The notes under the pieces: model-generated
What the model saw: only the letters and a program-made list of their open reading frames with translations
The model's database searches: none
Told to the model about the DNA's origin: nothing
Translations under genes and position numbers: made by a program
Assembly: GCA_023268955.1 (NCBI GenBank)
Contig: JALRJW010000067.1
Location: 1-5,644, forward strand
Direction: 5' to 3'
DNA length: 5,644 nucleotides
Source: Aliarcobacter sp.
GTDB taxonomy: Bacteria > Campylobacterota > Campylobacteria > Campylobacterales > Arcobacteraceae
Part shown: one piece after another, positions 1 through 5,605 of the stretch
Layout of the letters: each line of letters begins with the position of its first letter
Numbering within the stretch: position 1 is the stretch's first letter

Positions 1-171
1 TCACAATTAGATGTAATGGATGTTGATAAAAGGATTAGAAATAGAGTTAAGGGCCAAATGGAAAAATCTCAACGAGAATACTATTTGAATGAACAAATTA
101 AGGCAGCTCAAAAAGAACTTGGAGACATAAACGAAGAAGGAGATGAATTCTCGCAATTAGAGGAGAGTATT
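1..171 (+). other. lon: Internal fragment of Lon protease N-terminal region (lon, broken at both sides)
   Basis: The translation from base 1 reads SQLDVMDVDKRIRNRVKGQM and then EKSQREYYLNEQIKAAQKEL. This is the conserved coiled helical part at the end of the Lon substrate-binding domain (E. coli Lon has RIRNRVKRQMEKSQREYYLNEQ-type sequence here). In Lon it is followed by a further linker, the AAA+ ATPase module and the Ser-Lys protease domain; none of these is present in the window. Similarity fades around GDEFSQLEESI, and by KLDIEFAV the frame is clearly vWA. The join lies somewhere between about 145 and 190. The fragment alone cannot be an active protease. Recognition of Lon is from memory of the family motif and is strong; the exact right boundary is not. 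Confidence 0.85.
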
Positions 172-912
172 TCAAAAGATAAATTAGATATCGAGTTTGC
201 TGTTGCCATTGATTTTTCTAAATCGATGTTAGCTGATGATATAAAACCAAATAGATTTGAGTTTGCAAAAGAAAAAATCAATACACTTGTCTCAAAATTA
301 AACTCTCAAAAAATCTCACTGTTAGGTTTTTCAAATCAAGCATTTATTGTTGTGCCTTCAACAAATGATTATGAAGTTTTTGCTTTTATAAATAAAAACT
401 TATCAATAGAAAATATTAATAAAAATGGTACTGATTATTTAAAAATACTAAAAGCTACAAATGAAATCCTTAGTCATAAAACAAGAAAGTTTTTAGTTTT
501 ATTTACAGATCCAGGTGAGCAAAGAGATTTTTCAAAAGAGATAGAGTATGCTAATCAAAACAATATGATAATTAGTATTTATAATATTGCTACTTCAAAG
601 GGTAGTGCTATAAAACATAATGGCGAACTAGTAAAAGATGAAAATGGAAAAATAGTGGTTTCAAAATTAAATGAAAATATTAAAATGTTAAGTGATAAAA
701 CAGATGGCGTATATGCTGAGGTTTCACTAATAAAAGATGACATGAATCAAATTTTAGAAAATATTCAAAACAAAGCCATTAAAGATAATGTGTTAAAATC
801 AAATGAAAATAAAAATGAAATTTTTTACATATCATTATTGTTTGCATTTTTATTTTTTATATTGGCTAGGTTTGATGGAATAAAAAAATATATGTTTAAA
901 AAAGGCTTTTAG
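1..912 (+). CDS. Chimeric reading frame: Lon N-domain fragment joined to a BatA/BatB-like vWA membrane protein (5' partial)
   Basis: The frame is open from the left edge; the first ATG (16) has no ribosome binding site and lies inside Lon-like sequence, so it is not a credible start. Numbering from that ATG, residues 1 to about 50 are Lon-like and residues 57 to about 230 form a vWA domain. The MIDAS metal site is visible as D66-F-S68-K-S70, then T139 in NGTDY, then D165 in FTDPGE (families of this type usually have TDGG, so Pro166 is slightly unusual). A hydrophobic segment at 269-286 followed by a basic tail is the C-terminal membrane anchor of Bat proteins. The usual N-terminal membrane segments of BatA/BatB are missing, replaced by the Lon piece. 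The vWA domain should bind a divalent metal and mediate protein contacts on the periplasmic face. The TPR gene starts directly after the stop codon, which supports a Bat operon. The vWA identification is firm; the 5' fusion is doubtful as biology. Confidence 0.8.
   Translation, partial: SQLDVMDVDKRIRNRVKGQMEKSQREYYLNEQIKAAQKELGDINEEGDEFSQLEESISKDKLDIEFAVAIDFSKSMLADDIKPNRFEFAKEKINTLVSKLNSQKISLLGFSNQAFIVVPSTNDYEVFAFINKNLSIENINKNGTDYLKILKATNEILSHKTRKFLVLFTDPGEQRDFSKEIEYANQNNMIISIYNIATSKGSAIKHNGELVKDENGKIVVSKLNENIKMLSDKTDGVYAEVSLIKDDMNQILENIQNKAIKDNVLKSNENKNEIFYISLLFAFLFFILARFDGIKKYMFKKGF
898..905 (+). promoter_or_regulatory. Ribosome binding site for the TPR gene
   Basis: An A-rich run ending in AAAGG lies just upstream of the ATG at 913, inside the last codons of the vWA gene. 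The vWA stop codon TAG (910-912) abuts the ATG directly, which points to translational coupling. Confidence 0.5.
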
Positions 913-1677
913 ATGAAAATTGTATTATCTCTTTTGTTCTTATCTATGACACTTTTTGGAAATATTTTTGAAGATTTTAATATTTATAATGCTCAAAAAG
1001 AGTATGAAAAACAAAATTATGAAAAAGCATTTGGGCATTTGTCTAACATTAAAAAGAAAGATTCTAAGGTTTATTATAATCTTGGAAATACACTCTATAA
1101 AATGGGTAAATATGAAGAAGCAATTTTAGAATATTCAAAAGTTACTAACAAAGATATGCAACATATAGTAAATCATAATATTGCTAATTGCCATTTAAAA
1201 TTAGAGAATTATGAAAAAGCAGTGGAATTTTATAATAAAGCTTTGGTATTTAAAAATGACGAAAGAACTGTATATAACCTTGAAATGACGAAGCAAAAGC
1301 AAAAGAGTTTAAATGATAGAGAAATTAGAGATTTAAATGAAAATGTGTGTGAAATTCAAAGAAAAGGTATATTTGAAGAGTTAAAAATTGATTCAATCTT
1401 TGATTTTTATGAGATTGATGAAAATATAAAATTATTTGAAGATGAGCAAACAGGAATAAGTACTAAAAATGAAAACTCAAAAATTACTAACAATGAGAGT
1501 AATGAGATATATTTAGACGATAAAGAGAAAACAAAAGAAGAGTTAGGAAAAAAAGAGTTTAAAATGAACTCATATTTTGATAAAAAATATGATAATAATT
1601 TGGATTTAAAGGATTCAAAAACTCTAATAGTACCAATGGAAAAAGGAATAATAAATGACAATAAAAAAGCTTGGTAA
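913..1677 (+). CDS. Exported TPR protein of a Bat-type operon (BatB/BatC-like)
   Basis: The protein has 254 residues. Residues 1-16 are a short basic plus hydrophobic export signal (MKIVLSLLFLSMTLFG). Three tetratricopeptide-like repeats follow at about 22-50, 53-83 and 87-117, with typical pairs such as YYNLGNTLYKMGKYEEAILE and NHNIANCHLKLENYEKAVEF. Residues about 125-235 are charged, rich in Lys, Glu, Asn and Asp, and look disordered. The end (TLIVPMEKGIINDNKKAW) resembles the short conserved terminal motif ending in Pro/Ala-Trp that I recall from TPR proteins of Bat clusters in this phylum. TPR arrays bind other proteins, here probably the neighbouring vWA or BatD partner in the periplasm; this role is inferred from family and context. 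It starts immediately after the vWA stop and overlaps batD by 23 bases, so the three genes are probably co-translated. Confidence 0.85.
   Translation: MKIVLSLLFLSMTLFGNIFEDFNIYNAQKEYEKQNYEKAFGHLSNIKKKDSKVYYNLGNTLYKMGKYEEAILEYSKVTNKDMQHIVNHNIANCHLKLENYEKAVEFYNKALVFKNDERTVYNLEMTKQKQKSLNDREIRDLNENVCEIQRKGIFEELKIDSIFDFYEIDENIKLFEDEQTGISTKNENSKITNNESNEIYLDDKEKTKEELGKKEFKMNSYFDKKYDNNLDLKDSKTLIVPMEKGIINDNKKAW
1643..1647 (+). promoter_or_regulatory. Ribosome binding site that sets the batD start inside the TPR gene
   Basis: AAGGA lies seven bases before the ATG at 1655, inside the 3' end of the TPR gene. It supports 1655 as the true start even though this makes a 23-base overlap; the next ATG downstream (1679) is out of frame. 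Confidence 0.65.
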
Positions 1678-2722
1678 ATATGCACTCTTTTTAGTTCTTA
1701 TTGTTCCTGTTTTACTTTTTTCAAAAATAGAGTTTACTCAAAAAGTTTCAAAACAAAATGCATATATTAATGAAACAATTAAAGTTACTTTAATTTTAAA
1801 AATAGACAACTATCATAATATTACTCAAGTGTATTTTGAAGATTATGAAACAAGTGATTTTTGGTATAAAAAACATGAAGAAAAAATAATAGTAAAAAAT
1901 AGTGACAATACTACATATACATATAGTTATTTGCTTAATGCAAAGTCTTCAGGAAAATTTGTTTTACCAAAACAAGTAATAGAAATTTCAAATGAAGAGA
2001 TTAGAAACTATAGAAGATGGGAAAAAATATACTCTAATGAAATAGATTTAGATATTAAACCAACGGTTGAAAATTTATCAATTCAAGGTGATTATGAAAT
2101 AAAAGCTTTTGTTGATAAAACAGAGATTAACGAAAGTGATTCTGTTAAATTAACCCTTGAAATTAAAGGTAGCGGAAATATCAAAGATATAAAACCTTTT
2201 AATTTAGATTTAAATAAGCAAGTAGTTTATGATAATAAACCAATTATAACTGAAGAGTTTAAACAAACAAAATATTATGGAAGTTTTACACAAGAATTTT
2301 TAGTAATAGCAAATGAGAGTTTTACTGTAAAGCCATTTGAGTTTACATATTTTGATATAAATAAAAATAGAGTTCAAAAAATAAGTACTAATCCTATATT
2401 TGTAAATGTGAATAAATCGTTAAAAAATAGTGGTGATAAATATTGGGTTAAATATCTATTTTTAACAATAGGGATTATAGTTGGTATTTTAGGGGTATTT
2501 ATTTATTTAAACTATAAAAGAAGAAAAACTCAATTTGAAATGCCTTTAGTGGTTAAAATAAAAAAAGCTAAAAATGATAAAGAGCTTTACAAAGTATTAA
2601 TTTCACACAGTAATGAATATGATTTTGATGAGGTAATAAGAAAATTAGAAGAAAATATTTATAAAAGTGGTAAAAATAGAGTTTATAAAAAAGATATTAT
2701 AAACTATGTATTAGAAAATTAA
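1655..2722 (+). CDS. batD: BatD-like membrane protein (aerotolerance-type, short form)
   Basis: The protein has 355 residues. Residues 4-22 are a signal peptide or first membrane segment (LGKYALFLVLIVPVLLFSK). A periplasmic part to about 262 looks like two beta-sandwich units: one from about 23, and a second from about 147 with the sequence EIKAFVDKTEINESDSVKLT and the GSGNI motif at 172-176, a hallmark of the BatD family. A second membrane segment lies at 267-285, followed by an NYKRRK stop-transfer sequence and a cytoplasmic tail of about 65 residues. Many BatD proteins are 500-600 residues, so this is a short version. BatD is thought to act with vWA and TPR Bat proteins at the membrane, with proposed roles in stress tolerance or envelope maintenance; its molecular activity is not established. 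It is the last gene of the three-gene unit, and no clear terminator follows. Confidence 0.82.
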   Translation: MTIKKLGKYALFLVLIVPVLLFSKIEFTQKVSKQNAYINETIKVTLILKIDNYHNITQVYFEDYETSDFWYKKHEEKIIVKNSDNTTYTYSYLLNAKSSGKFVLPKQVIEISNEEIRNYRRWEKIYSNEIDLDIKPTVENLSIQGDYEIKAFVDKTEINESDSVKLTLEIKGSGNIKDIKPFNLDLNKQVVYDNKPIITEEFKQTKYYGSFTQEFLVIANESFTVKPFEFTYFDINKNRVQKISTNPIFVNVNKSLKNSGDKYWVKYLFLTIGIIVGILGVFIYLNYKRRKTQFEMPLVVKIKKAKNDKELYKVLISHSNEYDFDEVIRKLEENIYKSGKNRVYKKDIINYVLEN

Positions 2723-2723
2723 A

Positions 2724-2981
2724 TTATTTGTTATTTTTAAAATGATCAATTCCCATAAGTCCTTGCCTTGGTTGTTCTTTTTTATCACTTTTTTTATAGG
2801 TTTCAAAACCTGTTTTAAATTGCAATGATTTAGGTGTAACTGTCTCTTTTTTTTCATTTGCTGGAGGCATAAAAGTCATTTTTTCTTCAGTTTTTGGAGT
2901 CATTTTCCAAAAGAAAAAAATAATTGCAACTACTAAGATTAATATCAATCCAATAACGATATTTTTTAAAATATTTTCCAT
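2724..2981 (-). CDS. Small single-pass membrane protein of unknown function
   Basis: The protein has 85 residues starting at the ATG at 2981. A longer version from a TTG at 2993 is possible, but GGAG (2990-2987) lies six bases before this ATG and would fall inside the coding part of the longer form. Residues about 5-25 are strongly hydrophobic (LKNIVIGLILILVVAIIFFF), followed by WK and a polar, Lys/Glu-rich tail with no recognised domain. By the positive-inside rule the Lys-rich tail may be cytoplasmic, but the short N-terminus has only one Lys, so orientation is uncertain. It converges with batD with a single base between the stop codons, so the two transcripts must overlap at their 3' ends. 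I do not recognise the family. Codon use and base composition match the neighbours, so I think it is a real gene. Confidence 0.68.
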   Translation of the reverse strand: MENILKNIVIGLILILVVAIIFFFWKMTPKTEEKMTFMPPANEKKETVTPKSLQFKTGFETYKKSDKKEQPRQGLMGIDHFKNNK

Positions 2982-3026
2982 TAATTTCTCCAATTGTTAA
3001 TTATACAATAAAACTATTTTAAGTTG

Positions 3027-3032
3027 ATTATA
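3027..3032 (-). promoter_or_regulatory. Candidate -10 box for the small membrane protein
   Basis: On the minus strand this reads TATAAT, giving a predicted leader of about 40 nt before the ATG at 2981. A second minus-strand TATAAT at 3005-3000 would start the transcript only about 12 nt from the ATG, so it is less likely to be the main promoter. No -35 box is evident. Confidence 0.4.
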
Positions 3033-3063
3033 AGGGTTAAAAAATATTTAAGTTTAGTTTCAG

Positions 3064-3069
3064 TATAAT
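3064..3069 (+). promoter_or_regulatory. -10 box of the rpsL-rpsG promoter
   Basis: A perfect TATAAT is preceded by a T/A-rich stretch (about 3040-3060) with no obvious TTGACA, as is usual for the housekeeping sigma factor in Campylobacterota. The predicted transcription start is near 3076, leaving a leader of about 125 nt before the rpsL ATG at 3201. Confidence 0.65.
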
Positions 3070-3080
3070 TTCCAACTTTT

Positions 3081-3176
3081 TTAGAAAACTCAACTAGTTT
3101 CCTAGAATGGTAGTATCGTTTTAATGTGTTTATACCATTAATTTACCGAGAAGCCTGAGCATTGCTTAATTGCTCA
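3081..3176 (+). promoter_or_regulatory. Structured 5' leader of rpsL-rpsG with three potential stem-loops
   Basis: Read by hand, three inverted repeats follow one another. Hairpin 1: 3081-3090 pairs with 3096-3105 (ten positions, one A-C mismatch, one G-U, five-base loop). Hairpin 2: AATGGTA at 3106-3112 pairs with TACCATT at 3133-3139 (seven perfect pairs, 20-base loop). Hairpin 3: TGAGCA at 3156-3161 pairs with TGCTCA at 3171-3176 (six perfect pairs, nine-base loop). Hairpin 1 starts only a few bases after the predicted transcription start. None is followed by a T-run, so they are not intrinsic terminators. Leaders of ribosomal protein operons often bind one of the encoded proteins (in E. 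coli S7 represses the str mRNA, but at the rpsL-rpsG junction). A regulatory role here is inference. Confidence 0.4.
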
Positions 3177-3190
3177 AACCAATATTTATA

Positions 3191-3195
3191 AAGGA
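3191..3195 (+). promoter_or_regulatory. rpsL ribosome binding site
   Basis: AAGGA lies five bases before the ATG at 3201, outside the third hairpin, so it should be accessible unless the leader refolds. Confidence 0.75.
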
Positions 3196-3200
3196 AAGAA

Positions 3201-3578
3201 ATGCCTACAATTAATCAGCTTGTAAGAAACGAGCGAAAAAAAGTTGTTAAGAAATCTAAATCTCCAGCTTTAGACAAATGTCCACAAAGAAGAGGAGTAT
3301 GTACAAGAGTATATACAACTACTCCAAAAAAACCTAACTCGGCTTTAAGAAAAGTTGCAAAAGTTAGATTAACAACAGGATTTGAAGTTATTTCATACAT
3401 CGGTGGTGAAGGTCACAATTTACAAGAACACTCTATCGTATTAGTTAGAGGGGGAAGAGTAAAAGACTTACCAGGGGTTAAATACCATATCGTTAGAGGT
3501 GCATTAGATACAGCTGGAGTTAAAGATAGAACTGTTGCTAGATCTAAATACGGTACTAAAAGACCAAAAACTAAGTAA
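3201..3578 (+). CDS. rpsL: 30S ribosomal protein S12
   Basis: The protein is complete at 125 residues, the normal length. S12 sits at the decoding centre of the small ribosomal subunit and helps control tRNA selection accuracy. The family core is plain: CPQRRGVCTRVYTTTPKKPN (27-46), GFEVISYIGGEGHNLQEHS (60-78) and RGGRVKDLPGVKYHIVRGAL (83-102). Lys43 and Lys88, the positions most often changed in streptomycin-resistant strains, are both unchanged, so no target-site resistance is indicated. Asp89, the residue methylthiolated by RimO in E. coli, is present. The N-terminal part (NERKKVVKKSKSPALDK) is Lys-rich, as in Campylobacterota. rpsG follows after 13 bases, so the two are co-transcribed. 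Confidence 0.98.
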   Translation: MPTINQLVRNERKKVVKKSKSPALDKCPQRRGVCTRVYTTTPKKPNSALRKVAKVRLTTGFEVISYIGGEGHNLQEHSIVLVRGGRVKDLPGVKYHIVRGALDTAGVKDRTVARSKYGTKRPKTK

Positions 3579-3579
3579 A

Positions 3580-3584
3580 AAGGA
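3580..3584 (+). promoter_or_regulatory. rpsG ribosome binding site
   Basis: AAGGA starts one base after the rpsL stop codon and lies seven bases before the rpsG ATG. The rpsL-rpsG gap is only 13 bases, too short for the long S7-binding structure found in E. coli at this place. Confidence 0.7.
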
Positions 3585-3591
3585 TTAGACA

Positions 3592-4059
3592 ATGAGAAGA
3601 AGAAAAGCTCCGGTTAGAGAAATTATGGCTGATCCAATTTACAATAGTAAAGTGATCACAAAATTCATTAATACTATTATGTTAGATGGTAAAAAATCAG
3701 TAGCACAAAAAATTATGTATGGTGCAATTGCAAACTTAGATGCTAGAGGTGAAGAATCAGGTTATGATTTATTCGAAAGAGCAATCGAGAATGTTAAACC
3801 ATTATTAGAAGTTAGATCAAGAAGAGTTGGTGGGGCTACTTACCAAGTTCCTGTTGAAGTAAGAGCAGTAAGAAGACAAACATTAGCTTTAAGATGGTTA
3901 GTTGATTACTCTAGAAAAAGAAATGAAAGAACAATGGTAGAAAGATTAGCAAACGAATTATTCGAAGCTGCTAACGAAAGAGGTTCTTCATTCAAGAAAA
4001 AAGAAGACATGCATAGAATGGCAGAGGCTAACAAAGCGTTTGCTCACTATAGATGGTAG
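3592..4059 (+). CDS. rpsG: 30S ribosomal protein S7
   Basis: The protein is complete at 155 residues, a normal length for bacterial S7. S7 is a primary 16S rRNA binder that organises the 3' major domain (head) of the 30S subunit and contacts E-site tRNA and mRNA. Family features seen: the basic N-terminus MRRRKAPVREIMADPIYNSK, the helix with MLDGKKSVAQKIMYGA, the block VKPLLEVRSRRVGGATYQVP with VEVRAVRRQTLALRWLV, and a C-terminus with KKKEDMHRMAEANKAFAHYRW. It is preceded by rpsL and followed by a hairpin and an intrinsic terminator, so it is the last gene of this transcript instead of being joined to fusA. Confidence 0.98.
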   Translation: MRRRKAPVREIMADPIYNSKVITKFINTIMLDGKKSVAQKIMYGAIANLDARGEESGYDLFERAIENVKPLLEVRSRRVGGATYQVPVEVRAVRRQTLALRWLVDYSRKRNERTMVERLANELFEAANERGSSFKKKEDMHRMAEANKAFAHYRW

Positions 4060-4082
4060 AATTTTTGTAATCTTCAAAAATT
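4060..4082 (+). other. AT-rich hairpin directly after the rpsG stop codon
   Basis: AATTTTTG (4060-4067) pairs perfectly with CAAAAATT (4075-4082) around a seven-base loop. It starts at the base after the stop codon and sits four bases before the terminator stem. With a single G-C pair it is weak; it could protect the mRNA 3' end or be composition noise in AT-rich DNA. Confidence 0.35.
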
Positions 4083-4086
4083 ATTT

Positions 4087-4119
4087 AAAAAAGGGTGGTT
4101 TTATACACCCTTTTTTTTT
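4087..4119 (+). terminator. Intrinsic terminator after rpsG
   Basis: GGGTG (4093-4097) pairs with CACCC (4106-4110) around an eight-base loop. The stem is extended by six A-T pairs (4087-4092 with 4111-4116), and the T-run continues to 4119. The A-run before the stem would serve as a T-run on the other strand, so it may work in both directions. It separates the rpsL-rpsG transcript from fusA. Confidence 0.88.
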
Positions 4120-4132
4120 ATCTTAAATTAGA

Positions 4133-4138
4133 TATAAT
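4133..4138 (+). promoter_or_regulatory. -10 box of a separate fusA promoter
   Basis: A perfect TATAAT lies 14 bases after the terminator T-run; that T-run occupies the place of the -35 region. The predicted start near 4145 gives a leader of about 30 nt. Together with the terminator this indicates that fusA is transcribed on its own. Confidence 0.65.
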
Positions 4139-4160
4139 CTCGCAAAATAAGAAAACTTAA

Positions 4161-4165
4161 AAGGA
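4161..4165 (+). promoter_or_regulatory. fusA ribosome binding site
   Basis: AAGGA nine bases upstream of the ATG at 4175, a slightly long but normal spacing. Confidence 0.65.
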
Positions 4166-4174
4166 ATATAGAAC

Positions 4175-5605
4175 ATGGCAAGAAAAACTCCTCTTAATAG
4201 AGTTAGAAATATTGGTATTGCTGCGCACATTGATGCGGGTAAAACTACAACTACAGAGAGAATTTTATTCTATACTGGTGTATCTCATAAAATTGGTGAG
4301 GTTCACGAGGGTGCTGCTACTATGGACTGGATGGAGCAAGAGCAAGAAAGAGGTATTACAATTACTTCTGCTGCGACTACTTGTCACTGGCCACACCCAA
4401 AAACAAATGAGCAACTACAAATTAACATCATTGACACTCCAGGTCACGTTGACTTTACAATCGAAGTTGAGAGATCTATGAGGGTTCTTGATGGAGCTGT
4501 TGCAGTATTCTGTTCAGTTGGTGGGGTTCAACCACAATCTGAAACTGTTTGGAGACAAGCAAACAAATATAGAGTACCAAGAATGATTTTCGTTAATAAA
4601 ATGGACAGAACAGGTGCTGATTTCTATATGGTAGAAAAACAAGTTTCTGAAAGATTAAAAGCTAATCCAGTTCCAGTTCAATTACCAATCGGTGCTGAAG
4701 AAGATTTCGCTGGTATTATTGACTTAGTAAAAATGAAAGCTATCATTTGGGATGCTGATGCTGCTATGGGTTCTGCATACCATGAAGAAGAAATTCCTGC
4801 TGATTTAATGGATAAAGCTGAAGAGTATAGAGAAAAAATGATTGAAGCTGCTGCTGAAGCATCTGAAGACATGATGGAAAAATACTTAGAAGAAGGTGAA
4901 TTATCAGAAGATGAAATCATCGCTGGATTAAAAGCTAGATGTTTAGCTATGGAAATTACTCCAATGACTTGTGGTACTGCATTTAAAAACAAAGGTGTTC
5001 AAACTTTACTTGACGCTGTTGCTATGTATTTACCAGCACCAACAGAAGTTGCTGATATCAGAGGTGAAACTCAAGATGGTGATGAAGTTATCGTTAAATC
5101 TGGTGATGCAGGTGAAGTTGCAGCATTAGCATTTAAAATTATGACTGACCCATTCGTTGGACAATTAACATTTACAAGAATCTATAGAGGTGTTTTACAA
5201 TCAGGTACTTACGTGTTAAACTCTACTAAAATGAAAAAAGAGAGAATCGGAAGATTACTTAAAATGCACGCTAATAACAGAGAAGAAGTTACAGAGTTAT
5301 ATGCTGGAGAAATCGGTGCAGTTGTTGGTTTAAAATCTACAATCACTGGAGATACTTTAGCTAGCGAAAAAGATCCTGTAATTTTAGAAAGAATGGATTT
5401 CCCGGATCCAGTTATTTCTGTTGCAGTTGAGCCAAAAACTAAAGCTGACCAAGAAAAAATGGGTATTGCATTAGGAAAATTAGCTGAAGAAGATCCATTC
5501 ATCAAACAAAAAATTAAAATGGATGCAAATATTACAGTCATGATTGAAATTAAAAAAACAAATAAAAATATATCAATTTCCACATATCCTGTCCGTAGAG
5601 TGTAG
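4175..5605 (+). CDS. fusA: Elongation factor G, 3' end replaced by unrelated sequence (truncated)
   Basis: EF-G is the GTPase that drives tRNA-mRNA translocation on the ribosome. GTPase motifs are intact: G1 AHIDAGKT (17-24), G2 region RGITIT (59-64), G3 DTPGH (87-91), G4 NKMD (141-144) and G5 around CGTAFKNKG (266-274). The acidic G' insert typical of EF-G lies at about 160-255, domain II at about 310-400 and the start of domain III at about 405-441. The normal family continues after EEDP with SFR and a long stretch to roughly 690-700 residues. Here, after residue 441 the frame reads FIKQKIKMDANITVMIEIKK and ends at 476 with no EF-G similarity. The rest of domain III and all of IV and V, including the translocation tip, are missing, so the product as read could not translocate. 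Since EF-G is essential, either an intact copy lies elsewhere or the join is an artefact. Genuine fusA spans 4175 to about 5497. Confidence 0.9.
   Translation: MARKTPLNRVRNIGIAAHIDAGKTTTTERILFYTGVSHKIGEVHEGAATMDWMEQEQERGITITSAATTCHWPHPKTNEQLQINIIDTPGHVDFTIEVERSMRVLDGAVAVFCSVGGVQPQSETVWRQANKYRVPRMIFVNKMDRTGADFYMVEKQVSERLKANPVPVQLPIGAEEDFAGIIDLVKMKAIIWDADAAMGSAYHEEEIPADLMDKAEEYREKMIEAAAEASEDMMEKYLEEGELSEDEIIAGLKARCLAMEITPMTCGTAFKNKGVQTLLDAVAMYLPAPTEVADIRGETQDGDEVIVKSGDAGEVAALAFKIMTDPFVGQLTFTRIYRGVLQSGTYVLNSTKMKKERIGRLLKMHANNREEVTELYAGEIGAVVGLKSTITGDTLASEKDPVILERMDFPDPVISVAVEPKTKADQEKMGIALGKLAEEDPFIKQKIKMDANITVMIEIKKTNKNISISTYPVRRV

Noticed and set aside
1..912. A new Lon-based or vWA-ATPase defence system
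   Set aside because: The Lon piece has no ATPase or protease domain, no nuclease or other effector is nearby, and the rest of the window is Bat and ribosomal genes. The join itself looks more like an artefact.
1407..1685. Minus-strand open frame of 92 codons opposite the TPR gene
   Set aside because: It lies fully antisense to the low-complexity Lys/Glu-rich end of a supported gene, is rich in Ser, Phe and Leu as expected for such a shadow, and has no ribosome binding site.
2982..2993. TTG start for the small minus-strand membrane protein
   Set aside because: The GGAG ribosome binding site lies inside the extra four codons and is correctly spaced for the ATG at 2981, so the shorter 85-residue form is preferred.
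3100..3180. A tRNA or known riboswitch in the rpsL leader
   Set aside because: GGTAG and several stems gave a passing resemblance to a tRNA D-arm, but there is no acceptor stem, T-arm consensus or CCA end, and no riboswitch core that I know.
4212..4481. Plus-strand frame inside the 5' part of fusA
   Set aside because: It is a frame-shifted shadow of the EF-G G domain, which has intact GTPase motifs in the true frame.
5209..5583. Minus-strand frame of 124 codons spanning the fusA break
   Set aside because: Most of it is antisense to genuine fusA codons. It crosses the join only because both sides happen to lack stops in that frame, and it has no recognisable domain.
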